Assembly (NCBI RefSeq): GCF_000416235.1
Contig: NZ_ATLO01000036.1
Span: forward strand, 1 to 64,000
Reading direction: 5' to 3'
DNA length: 64,000 nt
Source of the DNA: Pseudomonas sp. CFII64
GTDB taxonomy: Bacteria; Pseudomonadota; Gammaproteobacteria; Pseudomonadales; Pseudomonadaceae
The translations under genes were made by a program, and so were the position numbers. The notes below the pieces were generated by a model that saw only the letters and a program-made list of their open reading frames with translations, was not told where the DNA came from and did no database searches. Below are positions 16,508 through 24,770 of the stretch, one piece after another (positions within the stretch are counted from its first letter, which is position 1; every line of letters begins with the position of its first letter).

Positions 16508-16609
16508 GGTGTCCTCCGGGTGGCTTCGGGCCGTTTTATGGTTTAGGCCCTTAGAATTTGGGTGATGCCGGCGCGAATACTCGGCTAAGGCAACCTGCCT
16601 CACAAGGGA

Positions 16610-16624
16610 GCAAATTGCATGCCA
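16610..16624 (-). promoter_or_regulatory. Sigma-54 promoter of glnA
   Basis: The minus strand reads TGGCATGCAATTTGC, with GG at 16622-16623 and GC at 16610-16611 separated by exactly 10 bases. Only one base departs from the TGGCAC core and the -12 half is near ideal. Transcription would begin near 16598, giving a leader of about 90 bases before glnA. Confidence 0.85.
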
Positions 16625-16690
16625 GTGCCCCGTGTTGGGTTTTTTGCGTCAAACAGGCTCTTTATAGGGGGAAAACGCGATTTTAACTAA

Positions 16691-16744
16691 TTTGCACGCA
16701 CCTTAATGATGCGGGCAACTAGTCGGTAGATCCGTTTTGGTGCA
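16691..16744. promoter_or_regulatory. Candidate NtrC sites between glnA and thiI
   Basis: Two half-dyad matches lie 65-120 bases upstream of the glnA -24 element, the normal enhancer distance: TTTGCACGCACC at 16691-16702 and TTTGGTGCA at 16736-16744. Each contains GCACC or GGTGC but neither is a full palindrome, so they are candidates supported mainly by position. Confidence 0.4.
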
Positions 16745-16792
16745 TCGATGATTGGTTGCACGATAACTGGTTAAACCTTGAGCAATTTCCGC

Positions 16793-16798
16793 TATAAT
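16793..16798 (+). promoter_or_regulatory. Likely -10 element for thiI
   Basis: A perfect TATAAT stands 42 bases before the thiI start codon. The best -35 at 17-base spacing is the poor GTTAAA at 16770-16775. The glnA and thiI promoters are therefore back to back in the 332-base gap. Confidence 0.5.
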
Positions 16799-16839
16799 CC
16801 CGCCCCCTCTTTTTCGGCAGGCACCTCGCGCGCTGTTTC

Positions 16840-18294
16840 ATGAAACTAATCGTAAAAGTCTTCCCAGAAATCACTATCAAAAGCCGGCCGGTGCGCAAGC
16901 AATTCATCCGCCAGCTGGCCAAGAACATCCGTACCGTGCTCCGCGACCTGGACCCGGCACTGGTGGTGGGGGGCGTGTGGGACAATCTTGAGGTTCAGAC
17001 GCGTATCACTGAGCCCAAGACCCTGCACGAGATGACTGAGCGCCTCAGTTGCATGCCCGGCATCGCCAACTTCCTGCAGGTGGCTGAATACCCGCTGGGC
17101 GACATGGACGACATCCTCGCCAAGTGCAAACTGCACTACGCCGACTTACTGCCGGGGAAGATTTTTTCCGTGCGCTGCAAGCGTGCCGGCAAGCATTCGT
17201 TCAGCTCGATGGACGTCGAAAAATACGTCGGCAGCAAGCTGCGGATCGAGTGCGGCGCGGCCGGGATCGACCTGAAAAAGCCGGAAATCGAAGTGCGGAT
17301 GGAAATTCGCGACCAACGGTTGTTCGTGATTCACAGCCAGCACAACAGTATCGGCGGATATCCGCTGGGCGCGCTCGAACAGACCCTGGTGTTGATGTCC
17401 GGCGGTTTCGATTCGACCGTCGCGGCCTATCAGGTCATGCGGCGCGGGCTTATGGCGCACTTCTGCTTCTTCAACCTGGGCGGTCGTGCCCACGAACTGG
17501 GCGTGATGGAAGTCGCGCATTTCATCTGGAAGAAGTACGGCAGCTCGCAAAGAGTGCTGTTTGTCAGCGTGCCTTTCGAGGAAGTTCTCGGAGAAATTCT
17601 GCAGAAAGTCGATAACAGTCATATGGGTGTAGTTTTGAAGCGTATGATGTTGCGCGCTGCATCCTCTATTGCTGATCGCCTGGAAATCGACGTGCTGGTA
17701 ACCGGCGAAGCGATTTCCCAGGTGGCCAGCCAGACGTTGCCGAACCTGTCGCTGATCGATGCGGCCACTGACAAGCTGGTCCTGCGCCCGCTGATCACCA
17801 GCCACAAGCAGGACATCGTCGATCAGGCGGTTGAAATCGGTACTGCCGATTTCGCCAAGCACATGCCTGAGTATTGCGGGGTGATTTCGATCAACCCCAA
17901 GACCAACGCCAAGCGCAACCGCGTTGAGTACGAAGAACAACAGTTCGACATGGCGATTCTCGAGCGAGCGCTGGAGAATGCCAAGCTGGTTTCGATCGAT
18001 CGGGTTATCGACGATTTGAGCCGCAGCATCGAGATAGAGGAAGTCAGTCAAGCGCTGGCAGGTCAGGTCATCATCGACATCCGTCATCCGGATGCCCAGG
18101 AAGACCAGCCGCTGCAATTGACCGGCATTGAAATACAGGCGCTGCCGTTCTATGCACTGAACAGCCGCTTCAAGGAACTGGATGACACGCGCCAGTACCT
18201 GTTGTATTGCGACAAAGGCGTCATGAGTCGCCTGCATGCTCATCATTTGCTCAGTGAGGGGCATGCCAATGTGCGCGTTTATCGACCGAGCTAA
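16840..18294 (+). CDS. thiI: tRNA 4-thiouridine synthase / thiazole sulfur carrier enzyme ThiI
   Basis: A protein of 484 residues. The N-terminal ferredoxin-like and THUMP domains (about 1-165) bind tRNA. The PP-loop ATP motif SGGFDST is at 187-193. A rhodanese domain ends the protein, with the persulfide cysteine at about residue 457 in YCDKG, matching the long ThiI form of gammaproteobacteria. The enzyme adenylates U8 of tRNA, transfers sulfur to give 4-thiouridine, and supplies sulfur for the thiazole of thiamine. It is divergent from glnA and precedes typA, a common pseudomonad order. Confidence 0.96.
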   Translation: MKLIVKVFPEITIKSRPVRKQFIRQLAKNIRTVLRDLDPALVVGGVWDNLEVQTRITEPKTLHEMTERLSCMPGIANFLQVAEYPLGDMDDILAKCKLHYADLLPGKIFSVRCKRAGKHSFSSMDVEKYVGSKLRIECGAAGIDLKKPEIEVRMEIRDQRLFVIHSQHNSIGGYPLGALEQTLVLMSGGFDSTVAAYQVMRRGLMAHFCFFNLGGRAHELGVMEVAHFIWKKYGSSQRVLFVSVPFEEVLGEILQKVDNSHMGVVLKRMMLRAASSIADRLEIDVLVTGEAISQVASQTLPNLSLIDAATDKLVLRPLITSHKQDIVDQAVEIGTADFAKHMPEYCGVISINPKTNAKRNRVEYEEQQFDMAILERALENAKLVSIDRVIDDLSRSIEIEEVSQALAGQVIIDIRHPDAQEDQPLQLTGIEIQALPFYALNSRFKELDDTRQYLLYCDKGVMSRLHAHHLLSEGHANVRVYRPS

Positions 18295-18351
18295 GTGCCC
18301 GGGGCTGTTTGCCTGTGGCTTGCGTCACCGGCCCCCCGACGCCAGTCGTCT

Positions 18352-18367
18352 AGCCGTAACGGCTTTT
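18352..18367 (+). terminator. Weak hairpin after thiI
   Basis: AGCCG-TAA-CGGCT followed by four T in total, 57 bases past the thiI stop. The stem is only five pairs, so efficiency is doubtful. Confidence 0.4.
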
Positions 18368-18439
18368 GGCCGACTCTAACGTTATAAATAGCTGTCTAGA
18401 TTTATTCAGCTGACCGAATCCTCTGATCGAGATACACAA

Positions 18440-20260
18440 GTGATCGAAAATCTACGCAACATCGCCATCATTGCTCACGTTGACCATGGTAAAACCACCC
18501 TGGTAGACAAACTCTTGCGTCAATCCGGCACCCTGGAACGCGGCGAGCTCAACGACGAACGCGTGATGGACTCCAACGACCAGGAGAAAGAACGCGGTAT
18601 TACCATTCTGGCGAAAAACACCGCTATCAACTGGAACGGCTACCACATCAACATCGTGGATACCCCGGGCCACGCCGACTTCGGCGGTGAAGTAGAGCGC
18701 GTGATGTCGATGGTTGACTCCGTTCTGCTGCTGGTTGACGCTCAAGACGGCCCTATGCCGCAGACCCGTTTCGTGACCAAGAAGGCTTTCGAAGCCGGCC
18801 TGCGTCCAATCGTGGTCATCAACAAGGTTGACCGTCCAGGCGCGCGTCCGGACTGGGTTCTGGATCAGATCTTCGACCTGTTCGACAACCTGGGTGCTAC
18901 CGAAGAACAGCTGGACTTCCAGGTCGTTTACGCTTCCGCGCTGAACGGTATTGCCGGTCTGGAACACACCGCCATGGCGGAAGACATGACCCCGCTGTAC
19001 CAGGCGATTGTTGACCACGTTCCTGCGCCAAAGGTTGACCGTGACGGTCCGTTCCAGATGCAAATCTCGGCACTGGACTACAACAGCTTCCTGGGCGTCA
19101 TCGGCGTTGGCCGTATCGCTCGCGGCAAGGTCAAGCCGAACACTCAGGTTGTAGCGATCGACGCTGACGGCAAACGCCGCAACGGCCGTATCCTGAAGCT
19201 GATGGGTCACCACGGTCTGCACCGCATCGACGTTGAAGAAGCAGCTGCCGGCGACATCGTCTGCATCAGCGGCTTCGACCAGCTGTTCATCTCCGACACT
19301 CTGTGCGACCCACTGAACGTCGAAGCGATGAAGCCGCTGACCGTTGACGAACCAACCGTTTCCATGACTTTCCAGGTAAACGATTCGCCTTTCTGCGGTA
19401 AAGAAGGCAAGTTCGTCACCAGCCGTAACATCAAGGAACGTCTGGACAAAGAGCTGCTGTTCAACGTTGCCCTGCGCGTTGAAGAAGGCGACACCGCTGA
19501 CAAGTTCAAGGTTTCCGGCCGTGGCGAGTTGCACCTCTCGGTACTGATCGAAACCATGCGTCGCGAAGGCTTCGAAATGGGCGTTGGTCGTCCTGAAGTG
19601 ATCATCCGTCTGGTTGACGGCGTGAAGCACGAACCGTACGAAAACGTCACCATCGACCTGCCTGAAGAGTCCCAGGGCGCGATCATGGAACAGATCGGTA
19701 TCCGTAAAGGCGACCTGACCAACATGGTTCCGGATGGCAAAGGGCGTGTTCGCCTTGAGTACAACATCCCGGCTCGTGGCTTGATCGGTTTCCGTAACGA
19801 GTTCCTGACCCTGACTTCCGGTGCCGGCATCCTGACCAGCATCTTCGACCGTTACGACGTGATGAAGTCCGGCGACATGTCCGGCCGTCAGAACGGCGTT
19901 CTGGTTTCGGTTGCTACCGGTAAGGCTCTGACTTACTCGCTGGAAACCCTGCAGGCACGTGGCAAGCTGTTCCTGGGCCACGGCGAAGACGTGTACGAAG
20001 GTCAAATCGTCGGCATCAACAGCCGCGACAACGACCTGGGTGTAAACCCAACCAAAGGCAAGAAGCTCGACAACATGCGTGCTTCCGGTAAAGACGAAAC
20101 CATCGCTCTGGTTCCGCCTATCCGTTTCACTCTGGAACAAGCGCTGGAATTCGTGCAAGAAGACGAACTCTGCGAAGTGACTCCAAAGTCGATCCGCCTG
20201 CGTAAGAAAATTCTTGGCGAAAGCGAGCGTACCCGCGCTGCCAAGAAAAGCGGCAACTGA
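18440..20260 (+). CDS. typA: Ribosome-associated GTPase TypA/BipA
   Basis: A protein of 606 residues. The translation-factor GTPase domain shows G1 AHVDHGKTT at 13-21, the RGITI switch, DTPGHADFGGEVERVMSMVD and NKVDRPGARPDW. Domain II and the EF-G-like domains III and V follow, then the BipA-specific C-terminus (GLIGFRNEFLTLTSGAGIL, GQIVGINSRDNDL). It binds the 70S ribosome and aids late 50S assembly and stress or low-temperature growth. Length is normal and the frame is intact. It starts 145 bases after thiI and stands alone on its strand. Confidence 0.97.
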   Translation: MIENLRNIAIIAHVDHGKTTLVDKLLRQSGTLERGELNDERVMDSNDQEKERGITILAKNTAINWNGYHINIVDTPGHADFGGEVERVMSMVDSVLLLVDAQDGPMPQTRFVTKKAFEAGLRPIVVINKVDRPGARPDWVLDQIFDLFDNLGATEEQLDFQVVYASALNGIAGLEHTAMAEDMTPLYQAIVDHVPAPKVDRDGPFQMQISALDYNSFLGVIGVGRIARGKVKPNTQVVAIDADGKRRNGRILKLMGHHGLHRIDVEEAAAGDIVCISGFDQLFISDTLCDPLNVEAMKPLTVDEPTVSMTFQVNDSPFCGKEGKFVTSRNIKERLDKELLFNVALRVEEGDTADKFKVSGRGELHLSVLIETMRREGFEMGVGRPEVIIRLVDGVKHEPYENVTIDLPEESQGAIMEQIGIRKGDLTNMVPDGKGRVRLEYNIPARGLIGFRNEFLTLTSGAGILTSIFDRYDVMKSGDMSGRQNGVLVSVATGKALTYSLETLQARGKLFLGHGEDVYEGQIVGINSRDNDLGVNPTKGKKLDNMRASGKDETIALVPPIRFTLEQALEFVQEDELCEVTPKSIRLRKKILGESERTRAAKKSGN

Positions 20261-20317
20261 TTGATCAGTTAGTCGGCTAAAAACAAAACGCCCCCGACCG
20301 CAAGGTCTTGAACCGCA

Positions 20318-20406
20318 GTAGGACCGGCTTTAGCCGGGAGGGCACTGGTCGACCCGGAACAGATTTGTCCCGGACAGACCGCCCTCCCGGCTGAAGCCGG
20401 TCCTAC
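20318..20406. repeat. REP palindrome pair (GTAGGACCGGCTTTAGCCGG type)
   Basis: Two inverted REP units face each other, GTAGGACCGGCTTTAGCCGG on the left and CCGGCTGAAGCCGGTCCTAC on the right, around a GTCCCGGACAGA spacer. They lie in the convergent gap between typA and the YkgJ-type gene. Confidence 0.85.
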
Positions 20407-20420
20407 AGAATGAATGTTAC

Positions 20421-20876
20421 TTAAAACTTCGGAAACGGCGTGCTGGTGTTGTTCTTCAGCGTGCCGGTGTCCTGACGGACCAGATCCTTGGGCTTGTAAG
20501 CGCAATAGCCGGGGCGCGGGCCGATCTTGGGGTGGTTGCGGCAGGTATCCGGGCGCGTCTCGTAGATCGTGCACAGCCGGCTCTTGCGATCCAGGTACAG
20601 GCAATCGTTGTTGCTCATGCGCTGCAAAGTGAAGATCTCGGACTTCTGGTTGTAGCGCTCGACGATGCCTTCCTTCTGCAAACGCTTGGCGATGTTCTTC
20701 GCCGGCTCCCCGCGCTCGAACTCATCGACGATGCCGATGCGGATCAAATCCTTGATCTTCACTTCAACAGGCAGCGTGCAGCAGCTGGAAACACAGCCTC
20801 CGCACATGTGGCTGGAGTATTTCGCCCAGGTATCGATACGGTCGAGTTCTGCGGCGGCGATCAAGGTGGGTTTCAT
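20421..20876 (-). CDS. YkgJ-family cysteine cluster protein
   Basis: A protein of 151 residues from ATG 20876 (MKPTLIAAAELDRIDTWAKY); the longer frame back to 21032 crosses a REP and is not coding. Cysteines cluster as CGGCVSSCC at 25-33 and again as DCLYLDRKSRLC, ETRPDTCRNHP and GYCAYKP, the pattern of the YkgJ/UPF0153 family predicted to bind zinc or an Fe-S cluster. Its biochemical role is unknown. It is cytosolic by sequence, with no signal or membrane segment. It forms a single gene between two REPs. Confidence 0.8.
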   Translation of the reverse strand: MKPTLIAAAELDRIDTWAKYSSHMCGGCVSSCCTLPVEVKIKDLIRIGIVDEFERGEPAKNIAKRLQKEGIVERYNQKSEIFTLQRMSNNDCLYLDRKSRLCTIYETRPDTCRNHPKIGPRPGYCAYKPKDLVRQDTGTLKNNTSTPFPKF

Positions 20877-20975
20877 TTGAATCCAGTTCCGGGTGTATCG
20901 GGCGCGGGATGATACCGGTCTGAAGGGGATTCGCGTAGGCAAAAATGCGCGAGGCGACTGTCGGCGGCAATTCCG

Positions 20976-21061
20976 TTGGAGCGAGGCTTGCCCGCGAAGG
21001 CGTCGTTTCCAGCGCCGATAGGTTGCATTCAATCCCGATTCGCGGGCAAGCCTCGCTCCAA
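20976..21061. repeat. REP palindrome pair (TTGGAGCGAGGCTTGCCCGCGAA type)
   Basis: Inverted arms TTGGAGCGAGGCTTGCCCGC (left) and GCGGGCAAGCCTCGCTCCAA (right) flank about 45 bases. This is a different family from the GTAGGA type. The right arm overlaps the 3' end of the DUF3482 GTPase gene and encodes its last dozen residues. Confidence 0.85.
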
Positions 21062-22438
21062 CAAGATTTGGGTGAGGCCTTCAATCTGCTCCTGGCGCTC
21101 AGCCTGGCTCAGCTTCGCCCCCGGGTTGAGCGACGACCATTGCGGGTGCGCGCGTGCCTTGTGCAACGCTTCAGGGATTTTGCCTTCGCGCCAGGTCATG
21201 TCCTGGGGCGTGGTGAGCTTGATGCTTTCCAGCGCGGCATGACCTCGTGCGCCGAGGGCTTGCAGCAAGTGCCGTTGACGCAACGCCAGCAGACGCAACA
21301 CCGCGTCATCCACAGTCAGTTCGCGCTGGCCCTTGATCTTGCCCAGCAAACGGCCGCCGTAACTGCGGGCAGTCTGCAATGCGCCGCCGGCAATCGCCCC
21401 GACCAGTGCCGCTGCGCCAAGCGTAATCCCGCCCACCAGCAGATCGACACCCGCTCCGGCTGCGGCGCCCGCCGCAATGCCGCCACCGACCCGCACGCCC
21501 AGTTGCTTGAGGGTTTCGGGGTTGAACAAATCATCGCCCCAACGCCCATCCAGCAGCGGCAGATCACTGGCCGCCGCATCCTGCGTGCGAAACGCATACA
21601 GCTTGAGCAGCGCCTCGACGCAACGCTGCTCGCGCTGGCGCACCGCTTTGCGCAATTCATCAACGGCCAGCTGCTCCTGACCCGATTCGGTCGACACGCT
21701 GCGTCGGCACGCCGCGCAGTCGATCAGCAGCTCGGCAATCAACCGCGCCGCGCTCTGGCGACGGGTTTCGCGCTGGGCTTCCTGATCGAGGATCAGGCGC
21801 TCCAACTGGCCTCGGGACGCCTCCAGCAACAGCGCCAGGCTTTCGTAGAGGCGTCGCTCGCCATCTTCCGGCGGCGCCACGCTGTCGAAACGCACCAGCG
21901 CATGCAGGCCAAGCCGCGCCAGGGCTTCACGCCAGGCCGGTTCGCGATGGTCGGCGCTGCTGACGAAATTCAACACCGGCAACAGCGGCTTGCCACAACT
22001 GGCCAGCACCGACAGCTCGTCGCGGTATTTCGCCAGCACCGGCTCGCGAGCATCGATCACATACAAACCGGCATCCGACGCCAGCAGTTGGCGCAAGACT
22101 TTGGCTTCCTGTTCAAAACGCTGCCGCGCCTCGCTGCCCTCAAGAAACCGCGCCAGCCGCGCCGGACCGTCCAGCCGCTCGCCGGGACGATCCAGGCGTT
22201 CCAGGTAATCGAGCAGTGCGATGGCGTCTTCCAGACCGGGCGTGTCGTACAGTTCCAGCAAGGCCTCGCCATCCACCGACAGCCGAGCGCCTTCCACGTG
22301 GCGGGTGGTGCTGGGCCGATGGGAGACTTCACCGAAGCCGACATCGCGAGTGAGGGTGCGCAGCAGCGAAGTCTTGCCGACATTGGTGTGGCCGACGACG
22401 GCGAGTTTCAGCGGGCGAATCTTCTCGGACTTACTCAT
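21029..22438 (-). CDS. GTPase with DUF3482 C-terminal domain
   Basis: A protein of 469 residues. The Era-like GTPase head has G1 VVGHTNVGKTSLL near 14-26, a threonine-bearing switch (HRPSTTRHVEG) and G3 LYDTPGLEDA; the G4 position reads LPVLNFVSS, an unusual variant of NKxD. The C-terminal DUF3482 region includes a glycine/alanine-rich hydrophobic stretch (GGGIAAGAAAGAGVDLLVGG and onward), which may insert in a membrane. It overlaps the preceding DUF2868 gene by 8 bases, so the two are co-translated. Both families are widespread in proteobacteria and have no firm function. The C-terminal LLERGLPANRD is read from a REP. Confidence 0.8.
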   Translation of the reverse strand: MSKSEKIRPLKLAVVGHTNVGKTSLLRTLTRDVGFGEVSHRPSTTRHVEGARLSVDGEALLELYDTPGLEDAIALLDYLERLDRPGERLDGPARLARFLEGSEARQRFEQEAKVLRQLLASDAGLYVIDAREPVLAKYRDELSVLASCGKPLLPVLNFVSSADHREPAWREALARLGLHALVRFDSVAPPEDGERRLYESLALLLEASRGQLERLILDQEAQRETRRQSAARLIAELLIDCAACRRSVSTESGQEQLAVDELRKAVRQREQRCVEALLKLYAFRTQDAAASDLPLLDGRWGDDLFNPETLKQLGVRVGGGIAAGAAAGAGVDLLVGGITLGAAALVGAIAGGALQTARSYGGRLLGKIKGQRELTVDDAVLRLLALRQRHLLQALGARGHAALESIKLTTPQDMTWREGKIPEALHKARAHPQWSSLNPGAKLSQAERQEQIEGLTQILLERGLPANRD

Positions 22439-23810
22439 TACCCGTCTCCAGCCAGTTCAACGGCGCAGTGTCGGCCCAGGTCAGCTCCAACTGTTGCAGC
22501 CCGGCATGCCAGTCGCTGACGCGCTCGGCATCCAGATACTGCCCCGCAGGCGCGGCGAGCAACCAGACTCGGGTGCGCCCGGCACAGCGCGCCAGTTCGG
22601 CGATCAGCGCCAGGCTGCCCCGGTCCGGCGAGCGTCGTGGGTCGCAGGCAATCACCAGGCGCGCCGGAGGAAAACGCGTCAGTTGCTCGAGCAGTTTCTG
22701 TCGCGACTCGCGACTGTCGAGAATTCCGGCGTCGGCAACGGTCGCTGGCAGCGCGGGCGGCCATGGCTGATCGTCATCCAGCTCGATGGCGACCAGCAAC
22801 GCGCCTTCACTGTCCTGGCTGCCGTGCTGCGGGGCAATCTGCGGCAACGATTCTGGCGCGGCATCGCTGACGCCAAGCCGCTCACTGCTGGGCATCAGGC
22901 GTTCGCGCAGTTCGCTGTAACCGGGCAGGCTCAAGTCCAGACTCAACCCCGCGCGGCCGCGCTTCCACAATGAGAAGCACACCAGCGCCAATATCAAGCG
23001 CGGCACGATGCCGTAGACCAGCAAAACGCCCACCAGCCATGCGGCCCATGCTTGCCTCGCCGACTCGACCACCAAGGCGCTGTCGCCGCTGGCGCGGATC
23101 ATGGCTTCGCTCGGCACGCTAAAACCGAGTAGTGCCGGAAGCGTGCCGAGGGTTTGGGTCAGACTGACGAAGGTGTCGCTGCCCAGAATCGTGGTTTCCC
23201 AGACAAAGCCGTAGCGCCGCGTCGCCATCAGCATCAACAGCAACACCAGCGCGCTGACCAACGCCAGCAGCCATAAACCATGCACCAGCGCCCCCAAGGC
23301 CCAGCGATTCAGGCGTCGTCGTTGCAGCAGCAGAATCAGCGCCGGTGCCAGTTGCGCCGCTTGGGCATCCCGGGCGAGCTTCTCACTCATCCATAACCAC
23401 AAGCGTCCGAGGCTGGCCGCGCTTTCCCCGGCGAAAACCAGGCCCAACGCCCAGCTGATCAGCAAAATCAGGTTCAGCCCGAGCAAACTGCCCAGCGCCC
23501 AGAACACATTAACCGGCGTCTGCCCGTCGCCCAGGGCCGCGAAAGCCAGTCCGGCACCGCTGATGACCGCCAGAATCGCCAGGGCAATCAATGCCAGGCG
23601 CGCGCCTTGTTTCCAGTGGCGCAGTGCTTCAAGCATGCCATCGCGCTCGGCCAGCCACACAGCGCGATGCACAATGCGGCTCGGCAAGTCGCCTGCCTGA
23701 GCGCGGGCCCGGCGGTTGGCTTCAGGGTCATCGAGTTGACCGGCCTGTTGTTCGCGCAGACGCACGGCTTCGGTCAGCCAGAGGTTATCGAGTGGGGTCA
23801 GAGCAGTCAC
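22431..23810 (-). CDS. DUF2868 membrane protein
   Basis: Taken from GTG 23810 (VTALTPLDNLWLTEAVRLRE), 459 residues; an ATG further upstream at 23918 would run into the folA start and is rejected. Hydrophobic helices appear near 70-95, 105-135, 175-205 and 275-300 (for example ALVHGLWLLALVSALVLLLM). A soluble C-terminal part of about 150 residues contains ARLVIACDPRRSPDRGSLAL and RVWLLAAPAG, which resembles a degenerate nucleotide-binding fold. Its partner is the overlapping DUF3482 GTPase, so together they look like a GTPase-controlled inner-membrane system of unknown role. It is divergent from folA. Confidence 0.75.
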   Translation of the reverse strand: MTALTPLDNLWLTEAVRLREQQAGQLDDPEANRRARAQAGDLPSRIVHRAVWLAERDGMLEALRHWKQGARLALIALAILAVISGAGLAFAALGDGQTPVNVFWALGSLLGLNLILLISWALGLVFAGESAASLGRLWLWMSEKLARDAQAAQLAPALILLLQRRRLNRWALGALVHGLWLLALVSALVLLLMLMATRRYGFVWETTILGSDTFVSLTQTLGTLPALLGFSVPSEAMIRASGDSALVVESARQAWAAWLVGVLLVYGIVPRLILALVCFSLWKRGRAGLSLDLSLPGYSELRERLMPSSERLGVSDAAPESLPQIAPQHGSQDSEGALLVAIELDDDQPWPPALPATVADAGILDSRESRQKLLEQLTRFPPARLVIACDPRRSPDRGSLALIAELARCAGRTRVWLLAAPAGQYLDAERVSDWHAGLQQLELTWADTAPLNWLETGNE

Positions 23811-23916
23811 ACGGCGTCTCGTTGGTAAAGTCAGGGATGAGCATAACCTCTGCGTCGTGCATTCGAGCGAAAAGCACGGTACGAATTCACTGCCGTGCTC
23901 TGCTATTCTCGCCGCC

Positions 23917-24429
23917 ATGAAAACTCAACTGCCTCTCAGCCTGATTGCCGCGCTTGGTGAAAACCGAGTGATTGGCGTCGACAATTCCATGCCCTGGCAT
24001 TTGCCGGGGGACTTCAAATATTTCAAGGCGACGACGCTCGGCAAGCCGATCATCATGGGCCGCAAGACCTGGGATTCGCTCGGTCGACCATTGCCTGGCC
24101 GATTGAATCTGGTGGTGACTCGCCAGGCGGATTTGCAGCTCGAGGGTGCCGAAGTCTTCACCTCGCTGGAATCGGCCGTGACCCGCGCCGAAGCGTGGGC
24201 GAAAGAGCAGGGCGTCGATGAAGTGATGCTGATCGGCGGCGCGCAGCTTTATGCCCAAGGCCTACCGCAGGCTGACCGGCTGTATCTGACCCGCGTGGCC
24301 TTGAGCCCCGAGGGCGATGCGTGGTTTCCAGAGGTTGATCCGGCGCAATGGGTTTTGGAATCAGAAGTTTTTAACCCGGCACTGGATGGCAAACCCGCTT
24401 ACACCTTTGAGGTGTGGCAACGTCGGTAA
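23917..24429 (+). CDS. folA: Dihydrofolate reductase
   Basis: A protein of 170 residues from ATG 23917 (MKTQLPLSLIAALGENRVIG). It reduces dihydrofolate to tetrahydrofolate with NADPH in the cytosol, the target of trimethoprim. Signatures are GVDNSMPWHLPGDFKYFKA with the catalytic acidic residue, the GRKTWDSLGRPLPGR NADPH-binding motif and the EVMLIGGAQLYAQ glycine loop. It is chromosomal type with normal length. A possible start 60 bases upstream is ignored because the family begins here. Confidence 0.96.
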   Translation: MKTQLPLSLIAALGENRVIGVDNSMPWHLPGDFKYFKATTLGKPIIMGRKTWDSLGRPLPGRLNLVVTRQADLQLEGAEVFTSLESAVTRAEAWAKEQGVDEVMLIGGAQLYAQGLPQADRLYLTRVALSPEGDAWFPEVDPAQWVLESEVFNPALDGKPAYTFEVWQRR

Positions 24430-24462
24430 ACCGATCACTCCTACCTGAATCCCTAACGACCG

Positions 24463-24563
24463 GTAGGAGGGGACTTGTCCCCGAATGCGATGCTCCTTGC
24501 AACGAAAATCCGGAAAATTGACACCGCCTGATCCACCGCTTTCGGGGACAAGTCCCCTCCTAC
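24463..24563. repeat. REP-like palindrome (GTAGGAGGGGACTTGTCCCC type)
   Basis: Arms GTAGGAGGGGACTTGTCCCC and GGGGACAAGTCCCCTCCTAC surround about 60 bases. A degenerate extra half (GAACAAGTCGCTCCTAC) follows near 24605. The rest of the 341-base gap between folA and the phosphatase gene shows no gene. Confidence 0.8.
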
Positions 24564-24770
24564 GCTGTGTTCGGCGTCAGTCCCGCGTAACCCGCAAAAA
24601 ACCTCGCGAACAAGTCGCTCCTACGGTCACAAATATGTCGCAATCGGCGAATCCCGTCGCGAATCGTTCTCGACATGACGTCATCGGAACGCACGCGGTC
24701 GCTGACGCACTCAAACAGTAACGGCAATTTGCTACGGTCGACCTTCTACTACCCGGGGAGGGAAACCATT

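Noticed and set aside
14891..16546. Long open frame opposite glnA (about 551 codons)
   Set aside because: Exact antisense of glnA with no ribosome site and low-complexity His/Val/Phe-rich translation; a codon-bias shadow.
18452..20158. 568-codon open frame opposite typA
   Set aside because: Antisense shadow of a conserved GTPase gene; no family resemblance.
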